Part shown: one piece after another, positions 1 to 5,466 of the stretch | Numbering within the stretch: position 1 is the first letter of the stretch | How the letters are laid out: each line of letters starts with the position of its first letter | Source: Planctomycetaceae bacterium | GTDB lineage: Bacteria > Planctomycetota > Planctomycetia > Pirellulales > UBA1268 | Assembly (NCBI GenBank): GCA_030616935.1 | Contig: JAUWWJ010000137.1 | Span: 1-5,466, forward strand | Direction: 5' to 3' | DNA length: 5,466 bases | Made by a program: the position numbers and the translations under genes | The notes under the pieces: model-generated | What the model was told of the DNA's origin: nothing | Databases searched by the model: none | The model's input: the letters and a program-made list of their open reading frames with translations, nothing else

Positions 1-986
1 CTCCACCAGCAGTAAAGTCACTGAGTGAAGGTGCAGCAATTTGCCTTGAAGGGCTTCTTGCGTCACCTGAAAAACACTTGGCTACTATTCTCAACTGTTC
101 GGGCACACGAATACTTGACTGCGGCGTAGAAGCACAAGGATCATCAGAGCTCGGTGCCATTATGGCTGACGTTGCGATGGGTGGCCGCGGAAAAACTGAT
201 TTGATCTCTGATGGAAAATTGATGTTTCTTTCAGACATCTGGCCGCAGTGTTCGTGGCCCCTTGTTCAAGTACATTCGAATGACCCCGTGTCTGCATGCC
301 TTGCCTCACAGTATGCAGGCTGGCAGATTGATCATAAAAACTTTAAAGCGATGGCAAGTGGACCGATTCGCGCCGCAATTGGTAAAGAGAACATTTTTGA
401 AACAATCGGTCGTCGAGAACAACCACAAGAAACGATCGGTTTGCTCGAAACCGATCGCCTGCCTCCAGAAGCTGTCTGCCATGAACTCGCCGCCCTAGCC
501 GGTCTTTCCACTCGCGACATCACACTACTTGTCGCCGCCACAAACAGTCCGGCTGGAATGGTTCAGGTCATTGCCCGATCGCTCGAAACAGCGATTCACC
601 AGCTTCACGAGTGTGGCTTCGATTTAGAACGCATTGTTCGAGGCACTGGGGTCGCACCCCTTCCGTCTACATTGCGAGAATCACTTGCAGCAATTGGCTG
701 TGCAAATGATGCGATACTTTACGGAGGCGTTGTAAGACTTGATGTTATAGGTGACGATGCCAGCTTGGAGGCTATTGGTCCTCGTGCTGTCAGTAGCCAT
801 TCGAATCTGCATGGCGAGTTATTCTCTGATTTATTCAGGCAGGCAAACCACGACTTCTATGCACTTGATCCAGCCCTCTTTGCACCGGCTGTACTTGAAA
901 TTAGAAACCTTGAATCCGGTCGCCACCATCGATTTGGTGTGGTATCACCAGATATTATCGAAAAATCTTTCTCAGCTGCCGGTTAA
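1..986 (+). CDS. mch: Methenyltetrahydromethanopterin cyclohydrolase, 5'-truncated by window edge
   Basis: Mch interconverts 5,10-methenyl-tetrahydromethanopterin and 5-formyl-tetrahydromethanopterin in the cytoplasm. In aerobic bacteria it serves formaldehyde oxidation to formate. The frame stays open from base 3 to the TAA at 984-986, giving 327 visible residues (numbered from base 3), close to the usual family length, so only a few N-terminal residues are probably missing. Family hallmarks in order: a DCGVEAQG segment (bases 117-140), MGGRG (177-191), SNDPVSACLASQYAGW (about 276-323), MASGPIRAA (351-377), LLETDRLPPE (441-470), and VAATNSPAGMVQVIARSLETAIH (about 531-599). The Arg (576-578) and Glu (585-587) three residues apart in ARSLE match the spacing of the Arg/Glu pair described as catalytic in archaeal Mch. 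An RGTGVAPLP segment follows (about 639-665). The apparent TTG start at 78 is not the real start, because homologous N-terminal sequence continues upstream of it. The gene is followed after 7 bases by an ATP-grasp ligase gene on the same strand, suggesting one operon. Identification rests on remembered family motifs, not a search. Confidence 0.93.
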   Translation, partial: PPAVKSLSEGAAICLEGLLASPEKHLATILNCSGTRILDCGVEAQGSSELGAIMADVAMGGRGKTDLISDGKLMFLSDIWPQCSWPLVQVHSNDPVSACLASQYAGWQIDHKNFKAMASGPIRAAIGKENIFETIGRREQPQETIGLLETDRLPPEAVCHELAALAGLSTRDITLLVAATNSPAGMVQVIARSLETAIHQLHECGFDLERIVRGTGVAPLPSTLRESLAAIGCANDAILYGGVVRLDVIGDDASLEAIGPRAVSSHSNLHGELFSDLFRQANHDFYALDPALFAPAVLEIRNLESGRHHRFGVVSPDIIEKSFSAAG

Positions 987-993
987 GTTCACC

Positions 994-1899
994 ATGTCCT
1001 TGTCGCTCGCCATACTGGGGTCAGCTAAAAGCTGGCATGTCGCCGAACTTCTCAAGGCGTCTTCCTCTGAAAACATCTGTGGATCTGTAATTGATTGGGG
1101 GACAATAGGTTCTTTGACTGACAGCAGCAGGGACAGGTTTTGGCCCGATTTTCTTCACAACGCCGATGCAATCCTTGTCCGCACCATGCCCGCAGGAACA
1201 CTTGAACAAGTCATCAGCCGCATGGACATCCTTGCACGACTTGCCAATCGAGGAATCGCTGTACTCAACAATCCAAGATCTCTGGAATCGGCAATTGATA
1301 AATACGTGACAGCAACCCGACTCGTTGACGCTGGAATACCTGTTCCCCGGTCAGCGATTGTTCAATCATCTGCTGACCTCCAAATGTGTACCGATGAATT
1401 CGGTGGCATTGCTGTGCTCAAACCTATTTTTGGATCAAATGGCCAAGGACTTGCGAGGTTCGAAGGTGACGCAAAACAGATACCTCCTTTTTTCTCTGAA
1501 ACCGGTGTGGCAGTAGCCCAGCAGTACATTGCCAATGATGGGTGGGATGTACGCATTCTTGTCGTTGGATCAGAAGCATTTGCGATGAGGCGGGTCGCAG
1601 CAGACGGAGAATGGCGAACAAATATCTCGCGCGGTGGACGAGCTGAATTATTCACTCCACCAACAGAATGGATCGAACTCGCTCACGCTGCCGCCCAAGC
1701 ACTTGGGGCCAACATTGCGGGGGTCGACATATTGCCTTGCAGCGATGGATCTGTATGGGTACTGGAAGTAAATGCGGTTCCCGGCTGGCGGGCTCTTCAA
1801 ACTGTGACAAATAAAAACATATCGGCCGCAATACTGGACACCATCCGACATCATTTTGACACAAAAACTCATGTGAGCAGCAACCAACTAGTCAAATAA
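994..1899 (+). CDS. RimK-like ATP-grasp ligase associated with the tetrahydromethanopterin C1 pathway
   Basis: This is a 301-residue ATP-grasp ligase of the RimK / glutamate-ligase type. Such enzymes activate a carboxylate as acyl phosphate with ATP and join it to an amine, often adding glutamate. An N-terminal pre-ATP-grasp domain (about 1-95, with DAILVRTMPAGTLEQVISRMD at 58-78) leads into NNPRSLESAIDKY (92-104) and AGIPVPRS (113-120). The ATP-binding Lys143 sits in VLKPIFGSNGQG, with its glycine-rich loop. Then come QQYI (176-179), DVRILV (185-190), RRVA (199-202) and NISRGGRAE (210-218). The metal-binding site is Asp245, Glu258 and Asn260 in GVDIL...VLEVNAVPGW. The ATG at 994 was chosen because it lies just after the mch stop and begins the conserved domain; the frame is open further upstream, but that part overlaps mch. 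No clear Shine-Dalgarno is visible. Archaeal MptN, a RimK relative, glutamylates tetrahydromethanopterin. Similar genes occur near bacterial mch, so a role in glutamylation of a C1 cofactor (methanopterin or methylofuran) is a reasonable inference, but the substrate is unproven. Confidence 0.88.
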   Translation: MSLSLAILGSAKSWHVAELLKASSSENICGSVIDWGTIGSLTDSSRDRFWPDFLHNADAILVRTMPAGTLEQVISRMDILARLANRGIAVLNNPRSLESAIDKYVTATRLVDAGIPVPRSAIVQSSADLQMCTDEFGGIAVLKPIFGSNGQGLARFEGDAKQIPPFFSETGVAVAQQYIANDGWDVRILVVGSEAFAMRRVAADGEWRTNISRGGRAELFTPPTEWIELAHAAAQALGANIAGVDILPCSDGSVWVLEVNAVPGWRALQTVTNKNISAAILDTIRHHFDTKTHVSSNQLVK

Positions 1900-4470
1900 A
1901 AGTGATTGTCCCTCACTTAAATCTTGGGGACGTTTTGCTTTGGAAGACTTCTGTGTTCCACCCGTTTCGTAGGCTAGTAACAGGTCTCTGGCTCGATGAA
2001 TAACAGCATCTGGAACGCCAGCAAGCCTCGCGACATGCACTCCCCAGCTTTTATCTGCAGCACCTGCAGTGACCTGATGGAGAAAAATGAGCTGTCCTTC
2101 ATGCTGTTCAACAAGCACCTGGGCGTTCGCAACGCCTGCGTATTTATCGAGCGCTGCAAGTTGAAGATAATGCGTTGCAAATAAGGTCCTGCAATAAAGT
2201 TTTTTATAGAGGTACTCGACAACAGATTGAGCCAAAGCGAGCCCGTCAAATGTGCTGGTTCCACGCCCAACCTCATCAAGAATCACGAGACTTTTCTCAG
2301 TAGCTCTGTTGAGGATACGTGCAGTCTGTGACATTTCGACGAGAAATGTACTCGCGCCGCTGGCAAGATCATCGCCAGCCCCAATGCGGGCGAACAACCT
2401 GTCGACTATTCCGATTCTGGCTGCCTTTGCCGGCACGAAAGAACCCGCCTGCGCCAAAACTGTGAGCAACGCGGCTTGCCGAATAAACGTACTCTTACCA
2501 CCCATATTTGGTCCGGTGACTAGCAACACAGAGGGAAGAGAATCCCCCCCTGCACCTTCCCCACGTCTTCCAACGAGCGCAAGATCATTCGGCACCAACG
2601 TGCCTGCAGGCAACAGTTGTTCGAGCACCGGATGTCGCCCCTGATCAATAGCAAGTACAGTGTCATTAGAAATATCAGCCCGTACCCATCGACGTGACCT
2701 CGCTACATCGGCAAATGTTAAGAGTACATCGACGGTCGCTACTTGCTCCGCAACCTCATCCAGACGCTCTCGATGCTGTGCCACAAAATTTCGTAAATTC
2801 TCAAAGAGTTCGAGTTCCCGACGAACACCTTCCTCCTCCGCACCAAGAACTTGCCGCTGCCGCTCATCAAGCTCTGGTGTTGTGTATCGTTCAGCATTTT
2901 TAACAGTCTGTTTACGAACATATTCGGATGGCACTTTATCTGAATAACCCCGACCTACTTCCAGGAAAAACCCAAAAACTCGGTTAAATCCAACTTTTAG
3001 TTTTGGAATGCCCGTCCGCTCACTCTCTGAGGCCTGATATTTCGTAATCCATGCCTTTCCACCCGTTGCAAGCTCGACGAACTCATCATAGCGATCATCG
3101 AATCCTGGCCGAATAAAACCTCCGTCACGCGCAAACGTCGGGCAGCCGTCACGAAGCGTTGCCATAATTTGCTTTGAAAGATCAAGGCACGGATCAAGAT
3201 GCTCACTGAAATGAGCGAGTAACGTAGACCCACTGGGTGCATCTGCTGCCACCAGTGCCCCTGCTTCACCAAGGAGCTTGATCAATTCCGGCAGGATTTT
3301 TGTGACGTGACCGATCCGCTCAATGTCTCGTGGACCAGCTCGACCAGACATAACACGTCCTATCAATCGCTCAATATCACCGACTCCCTGAAGTGTTGCA
3401 CTCAATTGATTAGCAATACCGGGATGATCTACGAGCACGGCGACTGCATCTATTCGCTCCTCGATTGTGGTCTTCTCAACCAGAGGAGCGCTCAGCCAGT
3501 CGACCAGAAGCCGACTCCCCATAGCCGAACGTGTTTTTCCAAAGGCACCCGCCAACGAACCATCCCGACGGTGCCCAGACTGAGAAGAACTTCGTACGAG
3601 CTCCAAGCTCCGCCGGGTTGCTTCGTCAATCTCCATTCGTGATCCTGATCGCCAGGCTGAGAGAGTCTTAATTCGACCAATTGCTGCTGGCTCATTCTCT
3701 TCGAGATATGCGAGGATGCCTCCAGCCGCAGTTATCGCCAACTGTTCTTCCGGAAGATTGAATCCCAAACCATCGAAACGAAGGCTACCAATTGCCGAGG
3801 TCACTTTTGTTTCAGCCTGTTTATCCTCAAACCACCATTCTGGACGTGCCGTCAAGACTGTTCTGATTCCAGTGTCAGCAAGAATTTTTTCTACAAACGA
3901 CCGATCCCGTTCACTGCAAAGTATCTCAGACGCCTCAAGCCTCAACAGATGATCTTTCAATTCTTCGACAGTTCGGACTGCTGATTGAAAGCAACCAACC
4001 GACACATCAATCCATGCAATCCCAACAGTCGCATCACTTTCGTAGAAATCTTTGCCAAGATTCTCTCGTAACAGAAGAGCCCCGAGTGCAATCGCTACAA
4101 GATGGTTTGCACTATCAGGCTGGAGTAACGATTCATCTGATGCGATACCTGGGGTAACGATTCGTGTGACCTCCCGTCGCAAGAGGCCTTTCGTCGTTTT
4201 TGGGTCGTCTATTTGTTCACAGATCGCGACATGCTCACCAGCCGCAACAAGCTTCACGAGCTGTGGGTCTAGTTGATGGTGTGGAAAACCGGCCATCGGG
4301 GTTGCATTCGGCCCCTTGTCTCTGCTGGTCAGAGTGAGGTCGAGCAATTCAGATGCTCGTTTTGCATCGTCTCCGAAAAGTTCATAAAAGTCCCCCATCC
4401 GGAACAGTACCAGAGCACCCGGACAACGGGCCTTTGCCGCCTCAAATTGTTGCATCATGGGGGAAGCCAT
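1888..4470 (-). CDS. mutS: DNA mismatch repair protein MutS
   Basis: MutS dimers bind mismatches and small loops in DNA, then act as ATP-driven sliding clamps that recruit MutL. The 860-residue length is normal. The N-terminal mismatch-binding domain shows GDFYELF (26-32), whose Phe28 and Glu30 match the mismatch-wedging Phe-X-Glu, followed by PMAGFPHH (58-65) and ICEQIDDP (83-90). Connector, lever and clamp domains follow, with GSRLLVDWLSAPL (318-330) and RVFGFFLEV (497-505). The C-terminal ATPase has Walker A GPNMGGKST (653-661), GAGDDLASGASTF (697-709), Walker B LVILDE (728-733), FATHY (764-768) and HVARLAG (812-818). The usual KSYG before that helix reads KSWG (807-810). The protein stops soon after the ATPase, ending QSLLFD, which resembles a beta-clamp-binding peptide. 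The ATG at 4470 was chosen because it begins the conserved MMQQFEAAKA segment; Met5 and Met6 are alternative starts. No Shine-Dalgarno is evident. The stop (TAG at 1890-1888) lies inside the convergent ATP-grasp gene. No mutL or mutH is in view. Confidence 0.98.
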   Translation of the reverse strand: MASPMMQQFEAAKARCPGALVLFRMGDFYELFGDDAKRASELLDLTLTSRDKGPNATPMAGFPHHQLDPQLVKLVAAGEHVAICEQIDDPKTTKGLLRREVTRIVTPGIASDESLLQPDSANHLVAIALGALLLRENLGKDFYESDATVGIAWIDVSVGCFQSAVRTVEELKDHLLRLEASEILCSERDRSFVEKILADTGIRTVLTARPEWWFEDKQAETKVTSAIGSLRFDGLGFNLPEEQLAITAAGGILAYLEENEPAAIGRIKTLSAWRSGSRMEIDEATRRSLELVRSSSQSGHRRDGSLAGAFGKTRSAMGSRLLVDWLSAPLVEKTTIEERIDAVAVLVDHPGIANQLSATLQGVGDIERLIGRVMSGRAGPRDIERIGHVTKILPELIKLLGEAGALVAADAPSGSTLLAHFSEHLDPCLDLSKQIMATLRDGCPTFARDGGFIRPGFDDRYDEFVELATGGKAWITKYQASESERTGIPKLKVGFNRVFGFFLEVGRGYSDKVPSEYVRKQTVKNAERYTTPELDERQRQVLGAEEEGVRRELELFENLRNFVAQHRERLDEVAEQVATVDVLLTFADVARSRRWVRADISNDTVLAIDQGRHPVLEQLLPAGTLVPNDLALVGRRGEGAGGDSLPSVLLVTGPNMGGKSTFIRQAALLTVLAQAGSFVPAKAARIGIVDRLFARIGAGDDLASGASTFLVEMSQTARILNRATEKSLVILDEVGRGTSTFDGLALAQSVVEYLYKKLYCRTLFATHYLQLAALDKYAGVANAQVLVEQHEGQLIFLHQVTAGAADKSWGVHVARLAGVPDAVIHRARDLLLAYETGGTQKSSKAKRPQDLSEGQSLLFD

Positions 4471-4488
4471 GTCAGGAATGTAGCAGCC

Positions 4489-4517
4489 TTTACCGAACAG
4501 CGAGAAGGACGTAAAAC
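4489..4517 (+). promoter_or_regulatory. Candidate sigma-70-type promoter for the SRP RNA (and perhaps dnaX)
   Basis: TTTACC (4489-4494) and TAAAAC (4512-4517) each match the housekeeping -35 and -10 consensus at four of six positions and are separated by exactly 17 bases. The predicted start, about 7 bases past the -10, falls at 4524-4525. That is where a flanking stem of the SRP RNA (4525-4530 with 4639-4644) would begin. The match is only moderate and rests on inspection. Confidence 0.35.
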
Positions 4518-4534
4518 CTTATGTGGAGCGGAGT

Positions 4535-4634
4535 CCGATGAGGGGCCCCTGCGATGGAGGCCTGTGAACCTGGTCAGGGCTTAACCGCAGCAGCCATAAG
4601 CAGTCGTCTCTTTGTGCGGTGGGCCTCTCATCGG
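4535..4634 (+). ncRNA. ffs: Signal recognition particle RNA, small bacterial (4.5S) type
   Basis: This is the RNA core of the signal recognition particle. It binds Ffh and docks with FtsY during co-translational targeting of membrane proteins. The conserved helix-8 core is present as GGTCAGG (4572-4578) on the 5' side and AGCAGCC (4589-4595) on the 3' side, ten bases apart, the same spacing as in E. coli. A 14-base-pair terminal helix closes the molecule: CCGATGAGGGGCCC (4535-4548) pairs with GGGCCTCTCATCGG (4621-4634), with only one G-U wobble. Inside it, CTGC (4549-4552) can pair with GCGG (4616-4619), and CTG (4562-4564) with CAG (4601-4603). The apical loop is not the common GGAA: between G-C pairs 4579/4588 and 4580/4587 the loop reads TTAACC. 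A further stem (4525-4530 with 4639-4644) could extend the transcript to about 120 bases. No Alu-type domain is visible. Its position directly before dnaX supports the call. Confidence 0.9.
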
Positions 4635-4667
4635 CAGTCGCTCTATTTCGCAGAATATCCTGTGCAA

Positions 4668-4709
4668 CAGGGGTCTTGGAACCCTTGCCCAATGCATTTT
4701 TCCTTTTTT
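4668..4709 (+). terminator. Weak candidate intrinsic terminator after the SRP RNA
   Basis: CAGGGGT (4668-4674) can pair with ACCCTTG (4681-4687), including one G-U pair, around a six-base loop. The T-rich tracts 4697-4701 and 4704-4709 follow. The T tract starts nine bases after the stem, which is farther than in a classic terminator. It may therefore only attenuate, or be an RNA 3'-processing region, letting some transcription continue into dnaX. Confidence 0.25.
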
Positions 4710-4729
4710 AACCAAAACCAGTGAGTGCC

Positions 4730-5466
4730 ATGGCTGATCCGGCTGCCTATCAGGTTGTTGCACGCCGGTACCGGCCACAGCGTTTTGCTGATTTAATCGG
4801 CCAAGAACATGTAGCTCGCGGACTTGCCGGAGCAATTGATTCCGGCCGCATTGGCCACGCCTACCTCTTCACCGGTGCCCGGGGCGTGGGGAAAACAAGT
4901 GCGGCCCGCATATACGCCAAGGCACTTGAGTGCACAAATCGGGAATCCGGTGAACCCTGCAATCTTTGTGAACGCTGCAAGACGATTGCCGCAGGCCAAG
5001 ACGTCGATGTAATTGAGATTGATGCAGCAAGTAATCGCGGCATCGATGAAATCCGTCAACTGCGACAGAATGTTGCTGTGAGACCAGCGAACGGCAATTA
5101 CAAGACCTATATTATTGATGAAGTTCACATGCTTACCAGAGAGGCGTTCAATGCTCTCTTGAAAACACTTGAGGAGCCGCCACCTCATGTCAAATTTGTA
5201 CTCTGCACCACAGAGCCAGAGAAACTACCCATTACTATTCTGTCTCGATGCCAGCGATTTGATTTCCAGTCTGTTGATACGCCCGCCATTGCGCAACGCC
5301 TGGGACAAATCGTTGAGAACGAAGGCCTAACAGTCGCCCCAGCTGCACTTGAGCTCATTGCTCGTCGAGCAGCCGGCAGTATGCGAGACAGCCAGTCGCT
5401 ACTCGAACAACTTTTTGGAATTGCAGCTGGTGACAAGAAGAACATAGAGGTTGAAGATGTTCATGC
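4730..5466 (+). CDS. dnaX: DNA polymerase III clamp-loader subunit gamma/tau, 3'-truncated by window edge
   Basis: DnaX is the ATPase motor of the clamp loader, which opens the beta sliding clamp and places it on primed DNA. The visible 245 residues cover most of the AAA+ region. [17 protein letters not shown] (12-28) is the classic DnaX start. Walker A is GARGVGKT (49-56). A zinc-binding cysteine set follows at Cys68, Cys77, Cys80 and Cys83, with the same spacing as in E. coli. [11 protein letters not shown] (96-106), Walker B DEVH (130-133), LLKTLEEPP (143-151) and the sensor-1/arginine-finger SRC (172-174, in SRCQRFDF) come next. Sensor-2 GSMRD is at 216-220. The ATG at 4730 was chosen because it gives a normal short N-terminus; an in-frame GTG at 4721 would add three residues. 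Neither start has a strong Shine-Dalgarno. The frame is open to the window end, so domain III, any tau extension and any frameshift signal for a gamma form lie outside. The SRP RNA sits just upstream; in many bacteria ebfC/ybaB and recR follow dnaX. Confidence 0.97.
   Translation, partial: MADPAAYQVVARRYRPQRFADLIGQEHVARGLAGAIDSGRIGHAYLFTGARGVGKTSAARIYAKALECTNRESGEPCNLCERCKTIAAGQDVDVIEIDAASNRGIDEIRQLRQNVAVRPANGNYKTYIIDEVHMLTREAFNALLKTLEEPPPHVKFVLCTTEPEKLPITILSRCQRFDFQSVDTPAIAQRLGQIVENEGLTVAPAALELIARRAAGSMRDSQSLLEQLFGIAAGDKKNIEVEDVH

Noticed and set aside
78..80. TTG as the start codon of mch
   Set aside because: The same frame is open to the left edge, and its translation upstream (SLSEGAAICLEGLLASPEKH) looks like the normal helical N-terminus of Mch. 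The gene therefore simply runs off the window.
751..993. N-terminal extension of the ATP-grasp protein starting at 751
   Set aside because: This stretch is mch read in another frame. The ATP-grasp fold begins right after the ATG at 994, which lies 7 bases past the mch stop.
1868..1918. A strong bidirectional terminator between the convergent genes
   Set aside because: The two stems are short (4 and 6 base pairs) and AT-rich. The better one lies within the mutS coding sequence, so neither is listed as a terminator feature.
2252..2644. A 130-codon open frame on the + strand inside mutS
   Set aside because: It lies antisense to the MutS ATPase domain, has no recognisable motif, and its Ser/Arg/Pro-rich translation is typical of a frame shadow.
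4273..4584. A 103-codon + strand open frame spanning the mutS start and the SRP RNA
   Set aside because: It runs antisense through the MutS N-terminus and into the SRP RNA helix. The composition shows no protein family, and both underlying features are well supported.
4793..5445. Minus-strand open frames opposite dnaX
   Set aside because: The + strand encodes an intact DnaX AAA+ domain with all motifs, and the antisense translations show no domain.
5430..5446. A-rich run in dnaX as a programmed frameshift site
   Set aside because: The bases read GACAAGAAGAACATA, with no A-AAA-AAG type slippery heptamer. It also lies inside the AAA+ region, upstream of where gamma/tau frameshifts normally occur.

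Overview
This 5.5 kb window is an ordinary bacterial chromosomal region of balanced base composition. It holds four protein genes, two of them cut by the window edges, and one small RNA gene. I see no mobile element, CRISPR array, tRNA or rRNA. The most diagnostic feature is an archaeal-type C1 gene, methenyl-tetrahydromethanopterin cyclohydrolase, beside a RimK-like ATP-grasp ligase. In bacteria, that pair is typical of methylotrophic Proteobacteria and Planctomycetes. A Planctomycete is my best guess, but it is an inference from gene content and not a tested placement.

Layout. Positions 1-986 (+) hold mch, open to the left edge. Seven bases later, 994-1899 (+) encodes a 301-residue ATP-grasp ligase, probably in the same operon. 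Converging on it, with the two coding ends overlapping by 12 bases, is mutS (1888-4470, -), the DNA mismatch sensor. Between mutS and the next gene lies a 259-base non-coding stretch. It contains a 4.5S-type signal recognition particle RNA (about 4535-4634, +) with a plausible promoter upstream. From 4730 to the right edge (+) is the N-terminal third or more of dnaX, the clamp-loader subunit of DNA polymerase III. An SRP RNA gene immediately upstream of dnaX is a known arrangement, for example in Bacillus.

Functionally there are two blocks. The left pair belongs to tetrahydromethanopterin-dependent formaldehyde oxidation and perhaps maturation of its cofactors. The right block is housekeeping: replication (DnaX), mismatch repair (MutS) and membrane protein targeting (SRP RNA). 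MutS and DnaX are divergently oriented around the SRP RNA, so their promoters must share a short stretch.

I found no convincing undescribed system. The points most worth checking are the non-GGAA apical loop of the SRP RNA, the mch/ATP-grasp pair, the overlapping convergent gene ends, the possible interlocked divergent promoters, and the short MutS C-terminus ending in a clamp-binding-like motif.
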